Shown here in pieces: positions 11,091 to 18,830 of a stretch of 64,000 bases of DNA; position 1 is the first letter of the stretch, and every line of letters starts with the position of its first letter. The stretch lies in contig BFEA01000138.1 in assembly GCA_003427395.1 (NCBI GenBank), positions 2,702,250 to 2,766,249 on the forward strand, read 5' to 3'. Both the position numbers and the translations under genes were made by a program. The DNA comes from Chara braunii (Eukaryota > Streptophyta > Charophyceae > Charales > Characeae). Under the pieces are notes generated by a model that was not told where the DNA came from, made no database searches, and saw only the letters and a program-made list of their open reading frames with translations.

Positions 11091-11290
11091 TGCAGGATGA
11101 GCCGAAGACTGAGCTGCGGTGCCGAGCTGTGTGAAAAGGCCGGACTGAAGTAGCGAGTTGGCCGGAGCTTGAGTCGTGGTATTGTGGCTGTACCCATCAC
11201 GCTCTGTACTTGGACATGGTGATTGTTGTTGTGGATCGCTGGCCGCCACCTGTTGTGGGGCAAGGGGATTCGACGTGCCCGTTGGTTACT
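11073..11290 (-). other. Possible minus-strand Gln/Pro/Ser-rich exon
   Basis: Reading leftwards from 11290, about 70 codons stay open. They encode a Q/P/S/T-rich stretch (PQQVAASDPQQQSPCPS...) ending in PIWQ, directly at a strong donor CAG|GTAAGT (cut at about 11072/11073). Further upstream the same frame meets stops at about the random rate, so only this last piece could be an exon. It may equally be a C-rich composition effect. Confidence 0.2.
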
Positions 11291-11299
11291 TATTGAACT

Positions 11300-12370
11300 G
11301 TTGCTGCGGGGGCACAAGACTTCTGCCTGCCAGGCCAGCTGAGGAAGGTGTTGTGACTGAGTATTGCGAACCGGATGCCGCGGGTCGATGAAAGTTGCTA
11401 ATCAACTGCTATAGGCTGCTCCCAACCGTTCGATTGCTGCTGTGCATGCGGTTGCTGCTCGTTTTCAACTGTGCGGCTTACTACAGCGGCGACTGAGTCC
11501 TATTATAGGCCGATGTGTTGTCTTGACTGCAGCTGGTTGAAGGTCATATGGCTGAGGCATCATGTTAGGAACCAGGGGGCAGTGAGATGGGAGTGGTCGC
11601 ACCACAAAGAAAGGCTGCAGCCACGACTTAACCGAGTGGTGGGGCAGCGTAAGGGAGATTACTGTTACAAGCCAGAGAGTCGTTAGAAGGGTGACTTGGG
11701 TAGCTTGACACCGGCATTTGACCAGGCTGTTGCGGCAGTTAGTGGAATAATTGGGCATTTCGGAGGGATTATTGTTGCGACTTGGGATTTTGTCAAAGTT
11801 AGCCTGTTTCAGCAGTTGACTTCTGGTTGATCGAGCTGCTGAGTCTGCTTGGTCGCCATTCCGGGGCCCTCAGGTGAGAGAAGATTAAAAGGCTCTCTCC
11901 TGTGAGTCTGAGTGGATCCCTCTTGGATCTGAGAGTCTAAAAGTCCTTCTCCTTCTGCCCTTCTAACTCTTAGTCTAGTCCTTGGTTACGAGAGGAAGGC
12001 GGCAGGCGGGATTGCAACCCGTAGGTCCGCGTCAAGACTCTGTGGGGAGTCCACCCACCGATTGCGGGAGCTCTGTTAGAACTCGGGAGGAGTTCTGGAG
12101 GCAGGGAACTGTCAGGTAAACCGTTTCCATCTGTACAACCTACTACCACCCATGTTTTGCCTATCTCCTTGTAATATGACTGCTAAATGCATGAGATTGT
12201 CCCTAGGGTTTTTATTTTCACTTCAGGACCCAATCAGACTGAATGAAAGGAATGTGTGAAAGTGAAGTTTAAGTTTCTCTTTTGTTTTGACTGAAAGCGG
12301 ACTAAGGTATGAATTGGGGGAAGGTGGGAGGAAGGCAGTTTTGCATGCGTTTGGAAGGGTCAACCAAAGC
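11300..12370. other. No confident gene; Q-rich-looking minus strand
   Basis: The minus strand is rich in CAG/CAA words, giving three overlapping Gln-rich readings between 11300 and 11880, none free of stops for more than about 136 codons. From 11900 to 12370 I see only single-copy-looking sequence. Confidence 0.4.
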
Positions 12371-13008
12371 CTGAGCATTGTTTCTACTGTGAATGGCTCA
12401 GAGCTATGTTTATTTGGCTGTTTTCTGAAAGACCAGGCATTGTTTCTACTGTGAATGGCCTGGTTGCTATGTTTATCTAGTTGTTTTCTGGGGGACCAGA
12501 CATTGTTTCTACTGTGAATGGCTTGTTTACTCTAGTTAACTATGGGGGTTTGCCTGATTGAAGGGGTTTAAATTCTTGTTTTATTCTGAATGGTCTAAGG
12601 CTAAGCATTGTTTCTAATGTGAATGGTTTAGCCTGAAAACCACGCACGTGAACTAAACTAAGTATAAAGGAAAGTACTTTATGTATATTTGCATGTGAAC
12701 TAGCAACTGGACATAGTTTCTAAGGTGAATGGTCCAGCGCTAAGCCATAACATTGAGAAGAGAAAAGGGAAAAGTGTAAAGTATAAATGAAAATAGTCTG
12801 GGCAAGCTGAACATTGTTTCCATGGTGAATGGTTCAGTCCCCTGCCCCATATTTGGTTTTTCTTTTGAAAACAAAGTCAGAGAAATACTAAATTTTGGTT
12901 ATTTAACAGTTAAGGGCGGCTAGGCATTGTGTCCATGGCGAATGACCTAGCCATATGTCCAAAAGAAGAGAGAAGTTGGGCATTGTTTCTACTGTGAATA
13001 GTCCAGCT
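12371..13008. repeat. Array of hairpins with conserved loop and covarying stems
   Basis: Eight copies of a hairpin occur within 640 bp. The core is ATTGTTTCTACTGTGAAT or a close variant, flanked by arms that differ between copies yet stay complementary. Arms (left/right): CTGAGC/GCTCAG at 12371-12401; CCAGGC/GCCTGG at 12434-12463; GGCTAA/TTAGCC at 12599-12632; CTGGAC/GTCCAG at 12707-12737; CTGAAC/GTTCAG at 12807-12837; GGCTAGG/CCTAGCC at 12918-12952; AGTTGG/CCAGCT at 12974-13008 (one G-T pair). The copy near 12497-12524 has a broken stem, and a more degenerate unit lies near 12567. Copies 1-3 are spaced about 61 bp with shared spacer words; later spacing is 75-110 bp. Left arms follow C-T-R-R-R-C, so changes are mostly transitions. 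No protein frame explains this. Confidence 0.85.
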
Positions 13009-13269
13009 CTATGTCTTATGTGAGATGGGTATAAGGATTTAAGGATTTAAAAGATTCATAAACTATCTATATGGAATGAACTTAGGGTTGGTGAGAGTAC
13101 TTACCTTTGTGGTTTAGTTTGCATGTGACTGAGTGAGGTTACTACTTGGTCTGAGTTTCAGTTTGATAGGTAGTTGCTTTAGTCGCTCGTCGCGTGCTAG
13201 AGCTATAGGAGTTAGTTTTAATTCCTGCATTTTCTGAGCTAAGTTTTTTTTACTTAGGTCAATTCTTGC

Positions 13270-13850
13270 ATTTTCTGGGATCATTTTTTTTACTTGGCTT
13301 TGTATAAATCTTGGCAAGCTACTTTCTCTACGGGAAGCGCTGCCGAAATTTCTAAAACTCCAAGGAGTTAGTCAATTTTTTACTTGCCAAAGTTCGATTT
13401 GTCTTTTCTTATATCTGACTTAGTTAAAATCTGGGAAGTCCCCTTTTCTAAAGGGAGTGCTGCCGTTGGACAAAATTGGACTTTGAGAAGTCAAAGTTAT
13501 TCTTAAAATCTAGACTTAGCTTTGTATAAATTTTGGAAAAACACTTTTCTAAAGGGAGTGCTGCCGAAATTTCTGCAAAACTAAGGAGTTAGTTAAATCT
13601 TGTCTAAGTTGAACTCAAGTTGTCTTTTGAGTTCATATCTGACTTAGTATAAATCTGGGAGGTTTCCTCTTCTAAAGGGAGTGCTGCCCAAATTTTTACT
13701 AATTTGGGGAGTTAAACAAAATTTGACTTTCCAGAGTTAAAAATTATTTCTCCTTTTATATTTGGACTTATATAAATTCTGGAAAGACATTTTTCCTACG
13801 GGAAGCGCTGCCGAAATTTTTTTAGTTTAAACAGGTGGCGATTCTGACGA
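13270..13850. repeat. ~120-bp degenerate tandem repeat with GTGCTGCC motif
   Basis: Five units centre on TCTAAAGGGAGTGCTGCC or CTACGGGAAGCGCTGCC, at about 13327, 13447, 13548, 13670 and 13796. Most carry an upstream word near AAATYTTGG that can pair with the downstream CCGAAATTT, so each unit can fold back over about 45 bases. Pairing words vary between units (TTTTGG/CCGAAA against TGGG/CCCA). The last unit runs into GGTGGCGATTCTGACGATCC, a phrase reminiscent of plant gypsy-type LTR junctions, but I find no retroelement coding near it. Confidence 0.7.
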
Positions 13851-14780
13851 TCCACCCTAAATAGGGGAGATTCTGCCATTAGTCTACCTTTGTTGGGCAC
13901 TGGCTTAGAGGTAGGTTTGGACTTAGTTGGCAGGTAGCTTTGAGTGAGAATGTGTTATGAAGGTTTATCCTCCATATGCTGATGATTTAGCTTGGGCATT
14001 TGACCTATCTTGTGTTACAGGTCCTTTGGGGTGTCTGATTCAAGATTAGGACTAGATTCATCCTGATCCCTTGAGGATCATCTTCTGTTATCACTGATAA
14101 CAGGTCGGTTGCCGATTCGTCGGTTAACGATTGAACTCCAATTCACTCCTGCCACTCAACCTAAAGGCTTTAGCCCTGTGATTTGAATTGTTTCATTGTG
14201 TTTTCACCCGGACTTTATTGAATGGCCATTTAACTTAAGTACTGAGTATTTATTTTGGGAAGTTGCACAAGAGTAAGGTTTGTATGGCTAAAGCACGGGG
14301 TATGAGTACAGAGAATGGTTGAAGTTGACCCCGTGTAGTGCGTGGACTTCTGGTTGAATCGTTGATGTGATTGCAGGTATGATTGTGGTTCGGACTCTGG
14401 ATGTGACTGCCTGCGATTTCATACATATATGGTTGAGAGGAGCCCCACTGTGACAATGAGAAGTAATCGTCCTGTATAACTAACCCTTATATATTTATGA
14501 GTGCCCTGAGTGTTCGCGAGGCCAACTGTAATTGTGCATAAGGGTTATCCAGATTTTGTTCTGAGAAGGAAGGGAGGTTCCTTTTTTACCCTTGCTTTTT
14601 AGAGTTTATATGGTTGGATGTTGTAGTCCGTGGCAGCCGTCAAAGTCAAACCCCTTGACTTTCGCCCTGACCTGGAGTGGGACTCACCTCCAGGGCAGTA
14701 AGAGGCGACCGTCACCACAGGTATGGACATGTGTACCACCCGCTCTGCATAAGGTGCAGAAGATGGTGTGTGATCTTCAA
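13851..14780. other. No gene seen
   Basis: AT-leaning sequence followed by a moderately GC-rich part. Short frames overlap on both strands at 14592-14912. I see no domain, RNA or strong repeat. Confidence 0.5.
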
Positions 14781-14784
14781 CCAC

Positions 14785-15600
14785 ACTTGGCGGTTGTCCA
14801 GCGTCGAGAGATTAACCCTCAAGGCGCGTGTCAGCCGACACTTGAGTGTCGAATGCGACCTTTGAGATTAACGAGGGTCGCACGAGTGTGGGTACTATAT
14901 AGTACGCCATAATTGCGACTGCTTGCGTACGATTGCATTGCGAGTCGATATAAGTCGGCCCTGCGTCCGCGCGGTTTTATACAAAGTCTCGCGCGCGACG
15001 TCTATTCGATTTCTGCATCAGAGAGTTATGGGACGGCTACCGAGAGGCTAGGAGCGTTGTCACGTTGTTTGTGTTGTGTCGTTTCGTGTGTATGTGCGTG
15101 TGTTGTTGTCTTGTGGTTGTTAGAGTGGTGTGCGTGTGGTGTGTGAGATGCGTCCTAGTCTACCGGCGACGAACCGCGCTTGGGACTTCAACCCCCCAAG
15201 ATGACGGTTCGCGTGCGGGTCCGATAGAGGCGTACTACCGCGCGTACCCCCTATGCTACAGCGAACGAGAAACACCCTCGGCTGGTCCACCTCTGCGATT
15301 GCAACTGATTAGCTTTCGTACTATGGACTGGTAGCTCGGCGGGGATACACCCACCGAAGGGAGGTGACAACTCCCGTAAGGTGTAGGTAAGTCGTGCCTC
15401 GCGTAGGCCCTATCCTGTCGTAGGGGCTCGCGAGAGGTATGGCTGGCGCACTCGGCCGGAGCGGCTTATGGAAGCTCAACATGTATTATTTGCGACGAAG
15501 GATATAAACCAACTCCTGCGTGACGCGGCCGAGAGGGTCCCGCGCTGCCCTGGTGCGGTGCCGGACCGATGCGCTCGACAGCGGGAACACAATTAGAATC
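14785..15600 (+). repeat. Dispersed repeat R1, copy a
   Basis: About 800 bp homologous to 27205-27960. Shared landmarks, in order: GTCCAGCGTCGAGAG / GTCTAGCGTCGAGAG; ACACTTGAGTGT; GGGTACTATATAGTACGCC / GGGTACTACACGGTACGCC; AGAGTTATGGG; ATGCGTCCTAGTC / ATGCATCCTAGTC; GAGAAACACC; GATTGCAACTGA; CCTATCCTGTCGTAGGGG; GCGAGAGGTATGGCTG; and CGGAGCGG. It holds a perfect 14-bp palindrome GTACTATATAGTAC near 14891. The right end runs directly into the frame at 15520-15828. No terminal repeat or TSD was found. Confidence 0.7.
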
Positions 15601-15828
15601 TCCTGCTCGCTGTATCAGAGCACTGCTGAGACCTGGAGGGAGAGTGTAGTTGATGAGTACAATCAGCAGACTACTGTGATGATGGAACGTGTACTGACCC
15701 TGGTGAGAAATCATGCAAGAATAGAGTACACATACTACCTGCACGATAAGAAGAGCAGATTGTGTGCCACCATAACTTATGTGGGTACTATTGAGGAAGC
15801 AAGAAGGACTGTTGGTGACCATCAGTGA
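15520..15828 (+). CDS. Hypothetical ORF with IEYxxYY module
   Basis: An open plus-strand frame of about 102 codons ends in TGA at 15826-15828. The first ATG in frame is at 15679, so either translation starts there or the upstream part is read from a spliced exon; the first ~30 codons lie inside repeat R1. From residue ~36 the reading looks coding: TAETWRESVVDEYNQQ, a hydrophobic helix MMERVLTLV, then IEYTYYLHDKKSRLC and T-I-E-E-A-R. It aligns ungapped to the C-terminal half of the 6717-6962 product (10 of 28 identical, several conservative). A CAGT-rich array follows, as at the other locus. Function unknown. Confidence 0.45.
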   Translation: MTRPRGSRAALVRCRTDALDSGNTIRISCSLYQSTAETWRESVVDEYNQQTTVMMERVLTLVRNHARIEYTYYLHDKKSRLCATITYVGTIEEARRTVGDHQ

Positions 15829-15864
15829 GCGTTTAACCTCCAAATAGGTGCTGCTCACTTTATC

Positions 15865-15960
15865 CGGATATTCAGCAAACAATCATCAGCAATCAGTTAT
15901 TAGCGATCAGTTTCTAGCAGTCAGTTTTCAGCAATCTGTTTTCCTGCGATCAGTTTGGTA
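15865..15960. repeat. CAGT/ATCAGC-rich degenerate array
   Basis: About 95 bp of imperfect words such as AGCAATCAGT and GATCAGTTT. It matches in style the longer array at 7290-7935 and sits between two plus-strand frames. Confidence 0.6.
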
Positions 15961-16008
15961 ACCAGTTCTCCGGGACCATCAGATCAATCTGTACCGGCAA
16001 GGGTACTC

Positions 16009-16671
16009 ATGAGCACAGTTCAGTCTATGCCGGTCAGCGACTCAGTGCTAACCAACCTCAATCGGATCTCATGCAAAGAGGCATTCCATTACCGGTATGT
16101 TAGTGTCATCGGCTTCAGACAGGGGGATTTGTCAATCTTCATTGTTCAGACTAGTTTTGCTGATGGCACTATCCACGATCTGAGGCCTTACCTGAAGAAG
16201 GGCAAGGAGACTCATGAGCTTTTTGATCCAGTCTGGATCTTAGCCACCGAATATCTTGAGCAGAGAGAGAGGGAGCTCGATGAGATTGGCACTACGCTGA
16301 TTCGCAGCTTCGGGCCAATGCTTTATACAGACTATCCTAGGCCTCCAGTCCCTTCCCTTCTCACCGATGGCACGAGTTGGTTGGATGTGATTGGTTTGAC
16401 AAAGAGTTACATCTCTCCAGTGGTGATCGACGTTGAGGCGCTGACCGAGCCCACCGAGTTTCCCTACCTCAGACGAGGAATCTTCTCAGTGGACGGACTG
16501 CCTACTTTGTGGGAGGAGTTTTACTCCATGTTTAACTACCGTGTCATGTGCCTTGGATGGTCGTGCTCAGAGCTTGCTGGCTACAGGTGGTATTTTGTCA
16601 CTAAGCCTCAGTCTCAGATTGTACGAGGGCGTGGGTCTCAGCACCAGAGAAGATCAGTTAAAAGAGATTGA
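16009..16671 (+). CDS. Hypothetical protein (220 aa)
   Basis: ATG at 16009 and TGA at 16669-16671. The frame stays open upstream to a TTG at 15955, but the upstream part is the CAGT array, so I prefer the ATG. It reads like real protein throughout: balanced composition, FHYRYVSVIGF, LSIFIVQTSF, DPVWILATEYLEQRERELDEIG, a Pro-rich DYPRPPVPS segment, WLDVIGLTKSYISPVVIDVEAL, WEEFYSMFNYRVMCLGWSCSELAGYRWYFVTKP, then a basic tail. No signal peptide, membrane helix or known catalytic motif is evident. It lies 180 bp downstream of the IEYxxYY frame on the same strand and may belong to the same unit. I do not recognise the family. It could be a lineage-specific gene or an element-borne ORF. Confidence 0.55.
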   Translation: MSTVQSMPVSDSVLTNLNRISCKEAFHYRYVSVIGFRQGDLSIFIVQTSFADGTIHDLRPYLKKGKETHELFDPVWILATEYLEQRERELDEIGTTLIRSFGPMLYTDYPRPPVPSLLTDGTSWLDVIGLTKSYISPVVIDVEALTEPTEFPYLRRGIFSVDGLPTLWEEFYSMFNYRVMCLGWSCSELAGYRWYFVTKPQSQIVRGRGSQHQRRSVKRD

Positions 16672-18275
16672 AAGAGACTGACCAGAGGGATGAGTGACGA
16701 GTCTTGAGAGGTGCTGACCACGCTCGTTTATGTGTACTTTCTGAGATTATTATGAGTTTTCATTCCTCCCTCACTCGATTGCCTCTGTCTTTGCTCGAGT
16801 CAATCCGTTTTATTTTCTGCATTATTCTTGCCTGATGGTTGCCTCCGTGGATGTTTTGTCACAGTTCTCAAAATCAGATTGACATAAGTGATACATGCAT
16901 AGCACCCCATAATCTTATAATTGTTATTTGCATGATTCTCTGTTGTTCCGAATCAAAATGAAAGATTCCTAAGACTGGGGACCGGCGAAGACCGCAATTG
17001 AAGGGTCTCGCTCGAAGCCGGACGCACACAACAGGAAGGGATTTGCATTATTTAATGTATTTTATTTACTGCAATCACATACAAAATCCTGCGTGATAGT
17101 CTGTTGGCTTTCCGGTCACCCTGAGAGGCCAGACTGAAAAAAAGTGCGACAGCGGACCAGGAGGAGGGAGAGCGACGTAGACGAGAATGCACAAAGGGGA
17201 AGAAGAAGAAGAAGAAGAAGAGGAGGAAGGAGGAAGACAATGGGAAAAAAAGGAGGACCTGGCCCGGCACGTGCTACACAGATGAATTCAACAAGTCACT
17301 TATGTGGGTTGAAAGGCTCGGGTAACGTGCTTAAGGTTCATCGTGATGGGGGTGGACTGTTGTAATTATCGATCTTGAATGAGGAATGCCTAGTAAGAGT
17401 GAGTCAACAACTTGCACTGATTACATCCCTGGCCTTTGTACACATCGTCGTCTCTTCTACCGATTGAACGGTCGGGTGAAGAGTATGGATCGCCAGGTCT
17501 TGGTGGTTTGTTGTTGGGCGTCCGGAGGTGAAAACGTGAGTATGGGCAAAACGGCGAAAGGCGCAAGGGAAAACGAACTCTGGCCAACTTGGAGGGAGTG
17601 AGCAACGGGAGGACATGGAAATGTGCACAAGAGAAAGAGAGAGCGCACGAAAAAAAAAGAAGACGAAGAGTTGTGTCAAAATCTTTCGTTAAAGTTTCAA
17701 CAACTTGTCATGAGTTTGGACCTCGAGAGTCTCTGCTCAGGGTGCATTCGACTTGATGGATAAGGACTCGCCACGCCGCGATATCCCTGAGAAAAGTGGT
17801 CAGTTTTACTTAACACCGAACGTACATTCCTAGCAGGTTAGAAGGTGTATGTGTGTCTGTGTACGTATGAGTGGGTATGTAAGGGGAGAGAGTGTATGCA
17901 CAGTAAGAGGAGATAAAAGTGGAGCTCATAGAGGAAGAGAGGAAATGCAGGGAAAGAACAACCAAAGGAAGATGAGGATGTGGGTGCAGAGTGATATAGG
18001 AAGAGGAGCATATCCGCGGGATGAGGGACGTTATACTGCATGATAACAATTTGAAGCAATCGCCTGGTATCGGAATCACTACATTCATGACTATTAGACA
18101 ACAATGATGAGACAATGGCAGGGGGATGACTAAAAAAAAAAAAAGGAGAAGGGAAAAAAAAAAAAAAAAAAAAAACAATAAGAAAAATGTAAAAAAAGGG
18201 GAACGAGAAGAAAGCAAATTTTACTTGCGGACTTGGAAGGCTGCGGTGGGGGAGATTTGTTGCATCTTTCCTTGT
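16672..18275. other. No gene seen; A-rich and GAA-rich tracts
   Basis: Includes a possible hairpin CCGGCGAAGACC/GGTCTCGCTCGAAGCCGG at 16982-17023, a (GAA)n-like run at 17199-17235 and a 22-base A-run near 18153-18174. The long minus-strand frames at 17404-18217 are Phe/Ser readings of purine-rich DNA and are not genes. Confidence 0.5.
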
Positions 18276-18531
18276 TCCTTCTGTTAATGACTTTTCAAGA
18301 TCAATTGTTCCACATACTTTGTCATCTGTAGCTCCTAAAGAAAGATCTATCATTGGAATTTTCATGGTACTAATTAGAAACTCTTGTCCCTTTTTTACGA
18401 ACTTCTTCGCTCATTAAATCAAAATCGTGAGGATCGGAATTAAAATGATAATTTGCAACTACTGAGATTTCAGGTAATAAGTCTACTAATTCTCTTACAG
18501 TTGTAGATTTACCAGTTTTAGTGGAAGATTC
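18276..18531 (-). pseudogene. chlI: Plastid-type chlI fragment (Mg-chelatase subunit I)
   Basis: ChlI is the AAA+ ATPase of magnesium chelatase, which inserts Mg into protoporphyrin IX for chlorophyll. Reading leftwards from 18531: STKTGKSTTVRELVDLLPEI (Walker A, K-T-G-K-S-T-T), VVANYHFNSDPHDFDLMSEE, and after a frame change MKIPMIDLSLGATDDKVCGT and IDLEKSLTEG. These match family blocks G-TGKSTTIRALVDLLPEI, VVANDPFNSDP-DPELMSDE and KIPM(V/I)DLPLGATEDRVCGTID(I/L)EKALTEG. One extra base in the GGG read from 18388-18390 separates the two frames. About 84 codons remain; Walker B and everything after LTEG are absent, and the start is lost. The codons are AT-ending and intronless, as in plastid DNA, unlike the neighbourhood. 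I infer a nuclear insertion of plastid DNA that has decayed. A broken nuclear chlI is less likely. Confidence 0.88.
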
Positions 18532-18544
18532 ATTTTTATTTTAC

Positions 18545-18830
18545 ACTTTTGGCGTGTAGTGGAGTGGGATGCGGCCATCTTCCTCGACATGTGGGGTTTG
18601 TTTTCATCACAACGATCTTCTTCGACGCAGTGATCTTGTTCATGCATGGTGGTGTTCATAGGTGTGCACCTCGTTATGATGGTCCACGTGGCGGTGCACA
18701 CTGTCATAGTGTTCTATGTGGTGGAACGCTTTGTCTCGATAAACCTTTGTCATGGTGGTCCTCAATTAAGTTGGCTTCACTGTGGTGCTCTTCATTTCGA
18801 CCCCAAGTGTTCTTGCTCGTCTTCGTTCAC
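18545..18830 (-). other. Decayed His/Asp/Glu-rich stretch
   Basis: On the minus strand, three successive frames each give His/acidic-rich readings: EEHHSEANLIEDHHDKG around 18755-18800, EHYDSVHRHVDHHNEV then HTYEHHHA around 18645-18720, and HCVEEDRCDENKPH around 18590-18630. Frame changes and stops separate them. This looks like a His-rich coding sequence broken by indels, or a GTGGTG/CACCAC-type simple repeat that only imitates one. It directly abuts the chlI fragment on the same strand. Confidence 0.3.

Noticed and set aside
11072-11880. A Gln-rich minus-strand pseudogene with stops explained by C-to-T changes of CAA, CAG and CGA
   Set aside because: The stops in that frame (about 11 in 270 codons) equal random expectation, and two other frames give equally Q-rich readings, so the pattern is a composition effect. 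Only the last ~70 open codons were kept, as a weak exon.
13820-13860. An LTR retrotransposon junction (GGTGGCGATTCTGACGATCC)
   Set aside because: No paired LTR, primer-binding site, polypurine tract or Gag-Pol coding within reach; only a resemblance.
17404-18217. Phe/Ser/Leu-rich minus-strand frames
   Set aside because: Antisense readings of purine-rich and poly-A DNA; only the short chlI block at their right end is real.
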